Numbered from the stretch's first letter, positions 17,867-27,659 are shown. The stretch is 64,000 nucleotides of DNA from JAFMDF01 sp965277445 (GCA_965277445.1 CBDICY010000001.1:434001-498000); one strand, 5' to 3'. The notes: generated from the letters alone by a model not told the origin. Numbers and translations are program-made.

Positions 17867-18763
17867 TTATATCAGTAGCTGCCCTATCCCAAAAGTCAAC
17901 ACAAATATAACTGTAGAAATAGCCATTTGTTTTAAGTAAGGATCTAATTCCATGGCAACTGTTTTGGTTTGAACGGCTCGACCATTTATCCATAAAAAAG
18001 GAATACTTAGCAAAAATAGAAATTGCTGCCAACCACGGAAATCTTGTAAGACAAATATAGTAGCTAGTACTAAAGCGCCAATTAATAAAAACCAATGGTA
18101 AATAACGGCATTTTTACGACCAATTCTAACAGGAATAGAATATTTGCCTGCTAATTTATCAGATTTAATATCTCTTACATTATTCACATTAATGACACAG
18201 ACCGTTAAAAAGCCTAGCGCAGTTGCAGGTAGAATATGTAGGGGATTGAAAATAGGTTCGTGTAAGTAATAGGTGGCTAGGGTAGCGACCCAACCAAAAA
18301 ATATCAGAACAAATAGATCACCCAAACCTCGATAACCATAAGGAAAAGCACCACTTGTATAAGTAATGGCCGCTACGATAGCAGCAATACCAATTCCTAA
18401 GAAAATGAAAAAGTCTTGCTTAGTATTAATGGCATAGGTTAGCAATAGAACGCCCGAAATTAAGGATAATATACTTAATAAAATCATTGCATTTTTCATT
18501 GCCTGCTGGCTAATTGCACCCGTTTGGACAGCTCTTTTAGGTCCTGCTCGCTCTGCACTATCTGCACCATGAATGGTATCGCCATAATCATTGGCAAGAT
18601 TAGATAAAATTTGTAGACAAATTGCAGTTAAAGCGGCTAGGAAAAAGACATTTTTATCAAATACTTGATCTTTAGCAGCTAGAAAACTACCCATACCAAT
18701 ACTGGCTACGGCTAGTGGAAGGGTTCGGAGACGAATGGCAGAAAGCCAATGTTTTAAGGCCAT
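17867..18763 (-). CDS. menA: 1,4-dihydroxy-2-naphthoate polyprenyltransferase MenA
   Basis: A 298-residue UbiA-superfamily integral membrane prenyltransferase with about nine hydrophobic helices. The first aspartate-rich motif is NDYGDTIHGAD (near residues 58-68), followed by the MenA-typical AGPKRAVQTG. The second Asp motif is NNVRDIKSDKLAGK (near 193-206). MenA attaches the polyprenyl chain to DHNA in menaquinone synthesis, which fits a Bacteroidota respiratory chain. Other men genes are not in the window. The ATG at 18763 is followed at once by the cytoplasmic helix. Confidence 0.9.
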   Translation of the reverse strand: MALKHWLSAIRLRTLPLAVASIGMGSFLAAKDQVFDKNVFFLAALTAICLQILSNLANDYGDTIHGADSAERAGPKRAVQTGAISQQAMKNAMILLSILSLISGVLLLTYAINTKQDFFIFLGIGIAAIVAAITYTSGAFPYGYRGLGDLFVLIFFGWVATLATYYLHEPIFNPLHILPATALGFLTVCVINVNNVRDIKSDKLAGKYSIPVRIGRKNAVIYHWFLLIGALVLATIFVLQDFRGWQQFLFLLSIPFLWINGRAVQTKTVAMELDPYLKQMAISTVIFVLTFGIGQLLI

Positions 18764-18791
18764 TATTTAAAAAATAGGACGATGAAAATTG

Positions 18792-18901
18792 AGGAACGCG
18801 ATAAAAATAAATTTATCATTTGTCAGTCGTTTAGTTAAATAAGCGATTCATTTTAAGTGTTTTAGCTAAACGGCTGACTTCCGAAAATGTAAATTTATTT
18901 T
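18792..18901. repeat. About 110-bp inverted repeat
   Basis: The central arms, GTCAGTCGTTTAGTTAAA (18822-18839) and its partner at 18861-18878, differ only at two positions, both transitions. Looser AT-rich outer arms (about 18794-18812 and 18884-18901) extend the fold. It lies between the divergent menA and astacin genes. Confidence 0.65.
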
Positions 18902-19059
18902 ATCTTACTACTAAATAATGACGCAATATAAGATTAATTTTTTACCTGTTGCCTGCTATTCATAACTTCCATTTGACCACTTACTTTCTATTTCTGTCAC
19001 ATTACCATTTATTACCTGCTATCTACCCTAGGTCTATCGGAAAAAGTAGAGTTACCCCC

Positions 19060-19067
19060 TAACTTTG
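19060..19067 (+). promoter_or_regulatory. Possible -7 box (TAACTTTG)
   Basis: TAACTTTG matches TAnnTTTG and lies about 230 bp upstream of the astacin gene and 92 bp upstream of a short ORF. No good -33 TTG is visible at the usual spacing. Confidence 0.25.
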
Positions 19068-19159
19068 TGGTATCAATTATCAATAAACAATCATTCAATT
19101 TATTCATCTTTTAAATATAAATTTTATAGCATAGATATCGACACTTTATTTTTTAGGTA

Positions 19160-19258
19160 ATGGAGCAACTGTTGTGGAAGATACACCAAACAGAAAAGCC
19201 TCAAAAAAGTATGCTACGGCATTTGCCTTCATCACCTGTCTTTAATTTTTTAATCTAA
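19160..19258 (+). other. Short ORF (32 residues) upstream of the astacin gene
   Basis: An ATG ORF encodes 32 residues beginning MEQLLWKIHQTEKPQK and ending 39 bp before the astacin start. A hairpin (AAAGG with CCTTT around CCCT/AGGG, about 19257-19283) follows it at once. It could be an upstream leader peptide or pure chance. There is no conservation evidence available here. Confidence 0.25.
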
Positions 19259-19297
19259 AGGAAACCCTAAAAGGGAATCCTTTCAAAACAAAGTGTC

Positions 19298-20590
19298 ATG
19301 AAATTATTCAAAAATGTTTTTGCTGTTATTATTTGCTTCTCTATGTTTGTTAGTTGTACGAAAGAGAAAAATTTACTTACGGAATCTACTAACGATACGA
19401 CTTCTTCCTCTTCTGTTAACGGGGTGACTGATATGGAAACTTTACTAGATTATTTGGAAGAGAATCCACCCGTTTTACAAGAATTGGAACATAGTAATCG
19501 AGAAGGTTATTTACCAGATGTTGCGCCAGATGCTATTAAAAAAATAAAAATTGATTTAAATGGAGACGGACAACTTAAAGAAGTAGAAGTAGAAATCAAA
19601 CAAGGGATGGTGGTCTATGGGAAAGATATGGTTTTAGGTACAGAGGCAGAAGTAATGCAAAACCAACAAAAAGCAGTATCAAGGGCGGTTCATACAAATA
19701 ATACTAGCCTAAAATGGAAGAATGGATTTATCCCAATTGTAATAGATCAGGCTATTAAAAGCGATCGAGCAATGAATGCTAAACTTGCTGATGCCTTGGC
19801 AGAATTAGGAAATAAAACGGTTCTTACCTTTGTTACTCGAAACAATAAACAAACAGATTATATTTTCTTTAAAAAGTCAACTGACGGTAACTACTCAAAG
19901 TTGGGAAGACGAGGTGGGAGACAACAAGTTAATATAGAAGCGAATGCATCAGTAGGAACCTACATTCACGAAATTATGCACGCTGTAGGTTTTATACATG
20001 AGCAAAATAGATGCGATAGAGATGCGCATGTTACTATTTTTGACGATAATATTAAGACTGGTAGAGAAAGCCAATTTACAAAAACATGCAATGGCGCGAA
20101 TGATTACGGAAATTATAATTTTAACTCTATAATGCATTACCACCCAAAAGCTTTTTCTAAATATAATAGCCAATATACTATACTACCTGTAAAACACCAG
20201 CCTTGGAATTATGATAATATAGTTCGATTTTATAAGGAATTACATAGTATGGGACAAAGAAGTAGATTAAGTTACCCAGATGTAGTTGCCGTTAATGCTT
20301 TATATATCGCTCCTAAATTTGAATATGGAAATTTAGCTAGTCAACCAGGTGATGTAGCTCTTGGGGAATTTATTCAAGAAGAAGGAACGAAAGATTGGGT
20401 AGAGGTTAAAAATGGATCTAATGGGAAGCGATACTATTTTCAAGAGACACATCGGGATAGATGGAGTATTTACTTAAGAGATCATAAAAGAGGAATTGGT
20501 ATAAATATAGACATGTATAGACAAAAAATGGTTTATCAAGGTAAAGACGGTAAAAAATTTGATTTGTTTAATATTATAAAAACTTATTAA
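19298..20590 (+). CDS. Astacin-type (M12A) zinc metalloprotease lipoprotein
   Basis: A 430-residue protein with a lipoprotein signal (lipobox FVSC, Cys20), so it should be anchored to the outer membrane. The full astacin zinc motif HEIMHAVGFIHEQNR starts at His224 (zinc ligands His224, His228, His234; catalytic Glu225). The Met-turn SIMHY is at 277-281, including the tyrosine ligand. A DLNGDGQLKEVEV segment near residue 86 looks EF-hand-like and may bind calcium. The C-terminal 80 residues (after about 350) form an unrecognised beta-rich extension. Astacins cleave extracellular proteins. Its gene is flanked by a hairpin upstream and a terminator downstream, so it is likely monocistronic. Confidence 0.88.
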   Translation: MKLFKNVFAVIICFSMFVSCTKEKNLLTESTNDTTSSSSVNGVTDMETLLDYLEENPPVLQELEHSNREGYLPDVAPDAIKKIKIDLNGDGQLKEVEVEIKQGMVVYGKDMVLGTEAEVMQNQQKAVSRAVHTNNTSLKWKNGFIPIVIDQAIKSDRAMNAKLADALAELGNKTVLTFVTRNNKQTDYIFFKKSTDGNYSKLGRRGGRQQVNIEANASVGTYIHEIMHAVGFIHEQNRCDRDAHVTIFDDNIKTGRESQFTKTCNGANDYGNYNFNSIMHYHPKAFSKYNSQYTILPVKHQPWNYDNIVRFYKELHSMGQRSRLSYPDVVAVNALYIAPKFEYGNLASQPGDVALGEFIQEEGTKDWVEVKNGSNGKRYYFQETHRDRWSIYLRDHKRGIGINIDMYRQKMVYQGKDGKKFDLFNIIKTY

Positions 20591-20686
20591 ACCATTAGAC
20601 TTTATTCGGCGAAGAGCAAAAGGCTAATGGCCTGTCATACGAAAAGTTTTAGAATAAACACTATTATAAGAAATTAATTACTAGAG

Positions 20687-20716
20687 GCTATTTCGACAAT
20701 CGTTGAAATAGCTTTT
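20687..20716 (+). terminator. Intrinsic terminator after the astacin gene
   Basis: Stem GCTATTTC (20687-20694) pairs with GAAATAGC (20705-20712), partly extended into the loop, and is followed by TTTT. It lies between convergent genes and could serve the plus-strand transcript. Confidence 0.65.
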
Positions 20717-20774
20717 AGTAATTGAACTTTAATTTTGTAATTCAATTGATTAGCAAATAGAAAGGGGAATGCTG

Positions 20775-22220
20775 CTACTGAGCTTCTACTAAACCTTGTT
20801 TACTTAATAATTGCTTTTGTTCTTGATCCTGTTTTTCAATGGTAAAAAAGATAGTTGTGCCCTTTCCTTCTTCAGATGCTAACCAAATTTTTCCACCATG
20901 ATTTTTAACCACTTTTTTGCAAATGGCTAAGCCGATGCCTGTTCCTTCATATTTATCTCGGGTGTGCAATCGCTTAAAAATAATAAAAATTTGCTCCTGA
21001 TATTTTGGCGAAATACCAATGCCATTGTCTTTTATTTGAAATTCGTAATGATGGTCAAGTTCTCGACTACTTACTTCTACTCTTGCTGGTTGGTCTCCTT
21101 TAAATTTAAAACCATTGGAAATTAAATTTTGAAAGAGTTGAGAAATCTGGGTTTTGTTGCCAACGATGTTTGGTAAATCTCCTGTTATTAATTGCCCTTG
21201 ATTTTTTGAAATCAGACTACGCAAATTTAAATTGACAACCTCCATCATGTTACTAAGGTTGATTGGTGCGATCGTAAATTCTCGATTCAATCTTGATAAG
21301 GCTAGTAAATCATCTAACAAAAAGGACATTCGTTTGACACCATCTATGACAAAATGAAAATATTCCTTAGTCTCTGCATCTGCATCTGCCCCTAATTGGC
21401 GGTGTAATATTTGAGTAAAACTACCAATAGTTCGTAACGGTTCTTTTAAGTCATGAGAAGCAACATAAGCAAATCGTTCCAACTCTTCGTTAGAGTTAAG
21501 TAACTGTTTTTGAATGACTGCTTTTTCGTTTATTTCCTGTTCTAGAGAACTATTAATTTCTTGTAAACGATTTGCTTGTTGCTCAATTTGCATATTCTGC
21601 AATTTTAAGGCTGTCGATTGCTCCTGCACAGATAGAATTAAATCATCCACTTTTCTTTCATATTTATGGTAATGGACTTTAAACTGTGCTAAAGTAATAA
21701 AAATGCATAAAGCAATAAAACTGATATTAAAAACACCTAGGTAAAAAGAATCTTGATTTGGAAATATTGGATAGCCCTTTACAACCCAATATTGAATGCT
21801 TATAACAGCGATTAAATGAATGATTAAGATTCTAAGATGTGTTTTTAAGCCTTGAAAAAGAATAATGGATAAGACTAAAGTTGCGCCTAAATAAAATTGA
21901 GTTTTTGCTAAAGGACCAAATAAAACCGTTGAAAATATGGCTGCTAAAAAAGGGAACAAGATGGCTAAAAACTTTGCTTTTTTATAAGCAAATTTTGATT
22001 GTTGGTGTAAAGCACTAAATAAACAAATAAAAGTTGTAAGAGGCACTAAAATCCTCAAATAGCAACCTACAGAAAAATTAGCAATAGCAATGCAGAAAGA
22101 ACTAAACAATAGAATAAATAATGCTTGATTCGTATAGATAATATCTCGCTTTTCGGCCGAGTTTTGCTCAGGCTTTATCCCTAAAGTAAAGATATAATTG
22201 AAGCGGTTTAAAATATTCAT
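20775..22220 (-). CDS. Membrane sensor histidine kinase
   Basis: About 481 residues from the ATG at 22220; an upstream in-frame TTG at 22262 would add 14 poor-quality residues. The N-terminal half has about six membrane helices forming an integral sensor. A coiled coil of about 60 residues follows (SVQEQSTALKLQNMQIEQQA). The HisKA domain has the phospho-acceptor in FAYVASHDLKEPLRT, and the HATPase_c domain shows an N box (QNLISNGFKF), G1 (DNGIGISP) and G2 (GTGIGLAICKKVV). No receiver domain or adjacent response regulator is present, so its partner is elsewhere. It is divergent from the ABC-permease operon; regulation of that operon is possible but unproven. Confidence 0.88.
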   Translation of the reverse strand: MNILNRFNYIFTLGIKPEQNSAEKRDIIYTNQALFILLFSSFCIAIANFSVGCYLRILVPLTTFICLFSALHQQSKFAYKKAKFLAILFPFLAAIFSTVLFGPLAKTQFYLGATLVLSIILFQGLKTHLRILIIHLIAVISIQYWVVKGYPIFPNQDSFYLGVFNISFIALCIFITLAQFKVHYHKYERKVDDLILSVQEQSTALKLQNMQIEQQANRLQEINSSLEQEINEKAVIQKQLLNSNEELERFAYVASHDLKEPLRTIGSFTQILHRQLGADADAETKEYFHFVIDGVKRMSFLLDDLLALSRLNREFTIAPINLSNMMEVVNLNLRSLISKNQGQLITGDLPNIVGNKTQISQLFQNLISNGFKFKGDQPARVEVSSRELDHHYEFQIKDNGIGISPKYQEQIFIIFKRLHTRDKYEGTGIGLAICKKVVKNHGGKIWLASEEGKGTTIFFTIEKQDQEQKQLLSKQGLVEAQ

Positions 22221-22514
22221 CTCTCTTGTTTGTGTGTAATCTATAGCAAGGTCAGTTAACAATTAACGTTATAATTTCTTTTGAATGGGATTTTTTGCTG
22301 CAAGGAGGTATATACTTTGTTTAAGGCAATAACCATGCTAATTATTTTTTTGATATAAATAGCTTTTTCATATTTGACTCCAATTGACTAAAGATATTTT
22401 TTAGCTAGTCTTAATTGAACGTCCATATCCGAACACAGACTGACCATTTTCGGACATTATTTTTCTTGGCCTTAAGTTGTAAAATTTTATAAAAAATTGA
22501 TAATCAGTAATTTA

Positions 22515-22522
22515 TACTTTTG
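22515..22522 (+). promoter_or_regulatory. Candidate -7 box (TACTTTTG) of the ABC-permease leader
   Basis: TACTTTTG fits TAnnTTTG exactly, with a TTG at 22497-22499 that is a little too close for the usual -33 spacing. It would start a transcript about 80 nt ahead of the short ORF at 22607. Confidence 0.35.
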
Positions 22523-22606
22523 GCATAAGCATTGGAATTATATAGGTATTCCTCTATACTATTTATTTAGAGGATTAAGAAATCACCTGACTTAAAAAGA
22601 AAAGAT

Positions 22607-22657
22607 ATGAAAAAGTACAATTCTAACGACCTGATTTTTGACTTAATGAATCGTTAA
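22607..22657 (+). other. 16-codon leader-like ORF before a terminator
   Basis: ATG to TAA encodes MKKYNSNDLIFDLMNR. It lies 85 nt after a TACTTTTG box and 15 nt before an intrinsic-terminator-like hairpin, which in turn precedes the first permease by about 65 nt. This order (promoter, tiny ORF, terminator, operon) is typical of transcription attenuation, though a small secreted peptide is an alternative. There is no homology evidence. Confidence 0.35.
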
Positions 22658-22672
22658 TACTAGTGAAACTAA

Positions 22673-22710
22673 GGTGTCGGGCTTTTCCGACTGTTTGCTC
22701 GACACCTTTT
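22673..22710 (+). terminator. Terminator/attenuator upstream of the permease operon
   Basis: GGTGTCG (22673-22679) pairs with CGACACC (22700-22706), followed by TTTT. No gene other than the 16-codon ORF lies upstream on this strand, so it either ends a short leader RNA or attenuates the following operon. Confidence 0.6.
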
Positions 22711-22774
22711 TAATAGATTTACTTAACATTTTTAAACAAGCATACCTTCGATATAGGCTAAGAAATCTAAAAAG

Positions 22775-25177
22775 ATGCTAAAAAATTACCTTAAAATAGC
22801 TTTTAGAAATTTGAAAAAATATCGTTTTTTCAATACTATTAATATATTAGGCTTGTCTTTGGCTATTGCCATAAGTGTATTGTTGTTTTCTACTGCATTA
22901 AGAGAATTTTCCTACGACCAATTTCATGCAAACAAAAATGATATCCACCTTTTATACTTTAAAAAGAATCGACCTGAAGGGGTAGAATTGTCTCGAACTA
23001 TGGCAGCACCTATCGTTCCAGCCTTAAAAGAAGAATTTCCTGAATTAAAGGCAACTCGATGGATGGGGCGGAGTGCAGAAATTAAATATGGCGAATCTAA
23101 ACATAGATTTGGGGTAGACTTTGCGGATGAAGATTTTTTTAGCATGTTTTCGTTTCCCGTTATTAAGGGGAATACCGAAAATCCTTTAACAGAATTAAAC
23201 GCAGTCGTCCTCAATGAAGAAACTGCAACTATTATTTTTGGGGACGAAGACCCGATTGGACAAATATTGCCTTTTTCTTTTGATGGTAGAATTGTAGATT
23301 TAGTCGTTACGGCAATTATAGATAAATATCCTGCGGAATCAACGCTTAATTTTAATATCCTAACTCGGTTTGAAAATTCTACTAATTACCAAGAAATGAA
23401 GGCTAATTGGGATAATTCTTACCATGAAGCTTTTATTCAACTACCAACACAAACCAAGGCTATCATTTTTCAAGAAAAGTTATCCTCTTTTACAGAAAAA
23501 TACTTTGCGGATGATATTGAATTTTTGGAAAAAAGTGGTTCTCAAAGAGACGAAACAGGGGCAATTATCAGCCTAATGATGCATCCATTGACAGATATAC
23601 ATTTTGCGCCACAATTGGGTATGAATGATGCGATTAATAAAATTTTCCCCATTGCTTTGTTAATTATTGGCTTTTTTGTTGTCTTAATTGCTTGTATCAA
23701 TTATGTTAACTTAACCATCAGTACCTCTTTAAGAAGGTCAATGGAAGTAGGATTGAGAAAAGTAATGGGCGCTAATCGAGGTCAATTGATGGGCCAATTT
23801 TGGGGCGAATCTTTATTAATTGTTTTGATTGCTTTAGTGACTTCCTTGACACTTATCCAATGGATTTTACCAGAATATAATGCCTTTTTTAAAAATGATA
23901 TTGATATAGTTAACCCCTTTGTTTTGGGCTCTTTAGGAGGTGTTTTATTGCTCATTACGCTTGGTGGTGGCATTTATCCTGCGATGCTATTAGCCAAATT
24001 TCAACCTGCGAATGTTTTAAAAGGAACAACCAAAATGCAAAAACCAGGCATTTTGCGAAATGCTTTAGTGGTCATACAATTTGCTATTGCCGTTCTATTA
24101 ATTAGCAATACATTAATCTTAAACGAACAATTAAATTTCTTTCAAAAAAAATCCTTAGGATTTAATAAAGAACAAGTGGTTAGCGTGCCGCTACATTTAG
24201 GCCCTAAAAGCCAGCAAACAGTTGATTTATTTAGAAATGAATTGGCGAATCATCCTGAAATTTTAAGTGTGAGCGCCACTTACCGAAATTTTGGTAAAGG
24301 AAAAGATAATTCGAGTTCAAGTTCTATTATGACTTTGACCGATAAGGAAGGTAAAGAAGTAAGAACGCATTGGCATGGCATTGATTATAACTTTTTTGAA
24401 ACGATGGATATAGATTTAGTAGCGGGTAAGGATTTCCAAAGAAGCTATAAAAATGATACCATCCAGCAGGTTATTATCAACGAAACTTTGGCTAAAAAAC
24501 TAAATCGAACGGATCTGATTGGAAGCTTTATGAATCGCAGTAATAGCCTACAAATTATTGGGATTGCCAAAGACTTTCACTTCGAAGCATTAGATAAAGC
24601 GATTGAGCCGGTTACAATGGTGATTGACCAAGATTTTTGGCCGAATTACTTACTAGTCAAAGTCACCCCAGAAGATTTGCCACATACAATGGCCATTGTC
24701 GAACGATCTTTTAAAAAACTAGTACCCAATCGAACTTTTCGAGGATCTTTATTAGATGAGAACACAAATAGACAATATCAAACAGAAGCAAAGTTGAGTC
24801 AAGTTTTTATAGGCGTTTCTATTTTTGCTATTTTCCTTTCTTGTTTAGGTTTATTGGGTATTGCGATTATGACGATTGTACAGCGAACGAAAGAAGTTGG
24901 TATCAGAAAAATACTCGGAGCGACTACTTTTAATATTGTTGGTTTGTTATCTAAAGACTTTTTGAAGTTAGTATTAATTGCTACGTTCATTGGTATTCCG
25001 CTTTCTTGGTATGGCATGTCGATGTGGTTACAAGAATACCATTACCGAACCGAATTACATTGGTGGATTTTTGCACTAGCAGGAATTATAGCTATCTCCA
25101 TAGCCTTTATAACGGTGAGCTTCCAGACCTTTAAAGCCGCTTTATCGAATCCAATTGATGCGATTAATATAGACTAA
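22775..25177 (+). CDS. FtsX/MacB-type ABC transporter permease (paralogue 1)
   Basis: An 800-residue permease with the Bacteroidota double-MacB layout. An N-terminal helix (about 20-42) is followed by a periplasmic MacB_PCD domain, an FtsX helix bundle (about 285-400, containing GLRKVMGANRGQL), a second periplasmic domain, and a second FtsX bundle (about 680-795, containing VGIRKILGATTFNIV). Such proteins act mechanically with a MacB/LolD ATPase to extrude or extract substrates across the periplasm. It is first in a run of three permeases plus one ATPase. It is the most diverged of the three, and the substrate is unknown. Confidence 0.9.
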   Translation: MLKNYLKIAFRNLKKYRFFNTINILGLSLAIAISVLLFSTALREFSYDQFHANKNDIHLLYFKKNRPEGVELSRTMAAPIVPALKEEFPELKATRWMGRSAEIKYGESKHRFGVDFADEDFFSMFSFPVIKGNTENPLTELNAVVLNEETATIIFGDEDPIGQILPFSFDGRIVDLVVTAIIDKYPAESTLNFNILTRFENSTNYQEMKANWDNSYHEAFIQLPTQTKAIIFQEKLSSFTEKYFADDIEFLEKSGSQRDETGAIISLMMHPLTDIHFAPQLGMNDAINKIFPIALLIIGFFVVLIACINYVNLTISTSLRRSMEVGLRKVMGANRGQLMGQFWGESLLIVLIALVTSLTLIQWILPEYNAFFKNDIDIVNPFVLGSLGGVLLLITLGGGIYPAMLLAKFQPANVLKGTTKMQKPGILRNALVVIQFAIAVLLISNTLILNEQLNFFQKKSLGFNKEQVVSVPLHLGPKSQQTVDLFRNELANHPEILSVSATYRNFGKGKDNSSSSSIMTLTDKEGKEVRTHWHGIDYNFFETMDIDLVAGKDFQRSYKNDTIQQVIINETLAKKLNRTDLIGSFMNRSNSLQIIGIAKDFHFEALDKAIEPVTMVIDQDFWPNYLLVKVTPEDLPHTMAIVERSFKKLVPNRTFRGSLLDENTNRQYQTEAKLSQVFIGVSIFAIFLSCLGLLGIAIMTIVQRTKEVGIRKILGATTFNIVGLLSKDFLKLVLIATFIGIPLSWYGMSMWLQEYHYRTELHWWIFALAGIIAISIAFITVSFQTFKAALSNPIDAINID

Positions 25178-25188
25178 ACTTGACTCGT

Positions 25189-25221
25189 AAATCATGATGA
25201 TTTTCAAAATCACCATGATTT
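25189..25221 (+). repeat. Intercistronic hairpin A
   Basis: Arms 25189-25204 and 25206-25221 pair over 16 bp with one transition mismatch and a one-base loop. The right arm AAAATCACCATGATTT is identical to that of the hairpin before the next permease (27631-27646). Confidence 0.7.
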
Positions 25222-25241
25222 AAAACTAAAAACAAAAAGCC

Positions 25242-27611
25242 ATGATAAAAAGTTACTTAAAAATAGCCTTCCGACATATTGTTCGCAATAAGACTTATGT
25301 TTTTGCTAATGTATTAGGTTTGGGTTTGGCGCTGTCTTGTTGTATTATCGCCTTTGTGAACCATAATATGGCGCTAAGGGCTGATACTTTTCATGACAAT
25401 CATGAGCACCTTTATAGGGTATTAGTCCAGACAGATGGCTTGGGAGACCCTTCTTGCGATATTGCTACCCCTTTAGCCCCATTGGCTTCGGAAGAAATAA
25501 GCGGGGTGAAAGCAGGGATTCGTTTTGGCTCAAGAGGCGTGATTATTCAATCAGGCCCAGAAGTTTTTAATCAAGAAATTGCCATTGTAGACCCTAATTT
25601 TTTAGACATTTTTAATTTTCCAGTCATAGCAGGAGAAAAAAATGCCATTAATGACCCTTCTCAGGTATTAATTACGGAAACGGCGGCAAAAAAATATTTT
25701 GGAGAAACAGAGGCATTACACCAGACAATTGTCGTGAATCCAGGACAAGGAGGACATAAAGAATTTATTGTCGGTGGTATTTTACAAGATCCGCCAAAAA
25801 TCTCTAGCCTGCAATTTGATGTATTAACGAATATTGCCTTTGTGGAATGGGGACCAAGACCAGATACGTTAATAAATTGGACAAATAGCATGTCGGCGAC
25901 CTTTCTCCAATTAGAGCACTCAACCGAAAATGAAGCAATTGCCCAACAATTACAAAACTATATCCCCATCTACAATAAAGACAATGGCAATAGTGCTATT
26001 AAATTTTTATTACAACCAATGAAAGAGGTGTATATAGGAGGAGATGATGTAAATAATAATTGGATCAGTAAAAGTTTACCACCTGTTTTTTATTGGGGAT
26101 TGTGGGCAATGGCATTGATGATTCTATTAACTGCTTGCTTGAATTTTACGAATACGACCGTTTCTTTTTCCAACAAACGATTAAAAGAAATGGGCGTCCG
26201 AAAAGTAATGGGCGGTGGTAGAACACAGTTGATGCTGCAATTGCTCGGCGAATCTTTAGTTATCTGTATTCTAGCCACAGGAGTAGCGATTGTTGCGGCT
26301 GAATATTTTGTGCCTATATTTAATCAAATGTGGGGAATGGCGAATATAGAATTAACCCTCAATTACTTCACGAATCCAGACTTATTGTTATTTTTAGGTG
26401 GAACCATTTTGCTCGTTACCTTATTTGCTGGAGCTTACCCTGCTTTCTATATCAGCTCGTTTAAGCCTACGCACATTTTTAGAGGGAGTACTAAATTTGG
26501 CGGAGATAATTGGTTTGTTCGTTCGCTCCTAGGTTTTCAAGTAGCGATTTCTATTATGACGATTATAGGGGGGATTGCTTTTGCTCAAAATGGGGAATTT
26601 CTAGAAGGTTTTGACTTAGGATATAATACCAAAGAAATCATCAATGTTAAATTGAATGGAAAAGATGGGTATGCCACTTTTAAAAATGTGATTATACAAA
26701 ATCCTGACATTCAAGGAATAACAGGGTCAAGAAATGATTTAGGTTTTGGAGAACATTGGTATCCGCTTGGCAGACGAGAAGAAAATCGTTGGACACAAGT
26801 TCAAAATGTAGGGGAAAACTTCTTTGAAGTAATGGGTTTAAATATATTGGAGGGACGAACTTTTGATGAAAATTTAGCTACAGATTACACCAATGCGGTT
26901 TTGGTAAATCGAAAATTTATTAAAGATCAACAATGGGAAACTGGCTTGGATAAACAAATTGAAATATTTGGTGAGAAGCAAAACGTAATCGGAGTAGTTG
27001 GAGATTTTTATCAGTCTGCTAGGGTCGGCAACCAATCTCCCAATGTTTTCCGCCTTAACAAACCAGAGCGATATAGAACCTTAAAAGTAAAAGTAAATAA
27101 GGATAAATTATTGGCAACCAATGCTTATTTAGAAGAAGCTTGGAAAGCCACCTTTCCGCTACGCCCTTTTGAAAGTTTTTATCAAGATAAGGTAACGGCT
27201 AACGGCTTAATTATTAGCCAAAATATAGCCTGGTCGTATTTGTTTTTAGCGATTCTTTCGATTATTTTAGCCGCAACAGGGTTGTTCTCTTTAGTATCCT
27301 TAAATGTATTAAAAAGAGCTAAAGAAATTGCAGTTCGAAGAGTCTTGGGGGCAACGGCAGAAAATATAACTTATACGGTTAATAAGCATTATATCTTCAT
27401 TTTTTTAGTAGGTAGTATTTTGGGAGGATTATTAGGTGCTTGGTTTGTTCAGTTTTTATTAGAACAAGCTTTTGCGGTGAATCAAGGGGTAAGTATTATT
27501 ACGATTGTATCCTCAATGATTGGCATTTGCATCATCGGCGCTTTAACGATTGGTGGGAAATTATATGCTGTTTTACAAACGAACCCTGCGGATACTTTAA
27601 AAAGTGAATAG
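25242..27611 (+). CDS. FtsX/MacB-type ABC transporter permease (paralogue 2)
   Basis: A 789-residue permease with the same double-FtsX plan: N-terminal helix, periplasmic domain, FtsX bundle carrying MGVRKVMGGGRTQL, second periplasmic domain, and C-terminal bundle carrying IAVRRVLGATAENI. It is markedly closer to the next gene product than to the previous one: shared stretches include EISGVKAGIR/EVSGVKAGIR, CLNFTNTTVSFSNKRLKEMG and FRGSTKFGGDNW. The pair therefore looks like a tandem duplication. It follows the first permease after 64 bp containing a hairpin. Confidence 0.9.
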   Translation: MIKSYLKIAFRHIVRNKTYVFANVLGLGLALSCCIIAFVNHNMALRADTFHDNHEHLYRVLVQTDGLGDPSCDIATPLAPLASEEISGVKAGIRFGSRGVIIQSGPEVFNQEIAIVDPNFLDIFNFPVIAGEKNAINDPSQVLITETAAKKYFGETEALHQTIVVNPGQGGHKEFIVGGILQDPPKISSLQFDVLTNIAFVEWGPRPDTLINWTNSMSATFLQLEHSTENEAIAQQLQNYIPIYNKDNGNSAIKFLLQPMKEVYIGGDDVNNNWISKSLPPVFYWGLWAMALMILLTACLNFTNTTVSFSNKRLKEMGVRKVMGGGRTQLMLQLLGESLVICILATGVAIVAAEYFVPIFNQMWGMANIELTLNYFTNPDLLLFLGGTILLVTLFAGAYPAFYISSFKPTHIFRGSTKFGGDNWFVRSLLGFQVAISIMTIIGGIAFAQNGEFLEGFDLGYNTKEIINVKLNGKDGYATFKNVIIQNPDIQGITGSRNDLGFGEHWYPLGRREENRWTQVQNVGENFFEVMGLNILEGRTFDENLATDYTNAVLVNRKFIKDQQWETGLDKQIEIFGEKQNVIGVVGDFYQSARVGNQSPNVFRLNKPERYRTLKVKVNKDKLLATNAYLEEAWKATFPLRPFESFYQDKVTANGLIISQNIAWSYLFLAILSIILAATGLFSLVSLNVLKRAKEIAVRRVLGATAENITYTVNKHYIFIFLVGSILGGLLGAWFVQFLLEQAFAVNQGVSIITIVSSMIGICIIGALTIGGKLYAVLQTNPADTLKSE

Positions 27612-27613
27612 AA

Positions 27614-27646
27614 AAATCATGGCGATTTTGAAAATCACCATGATTT
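27614..27646 (+). repeat. Intercistronic hairpin B
   Basis: Arms 27614-27629 and 27631-27646 pair over 16 bp with a one-base loop. The element is nearly identical to the hairpin at 25189-25221, so it was probably duplicated together with the downstream permease gene, or it marks processing sites between the cistrons. Confidence 0.7.
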
Positions 27647-27659
27647 AAAAATAAAAACC

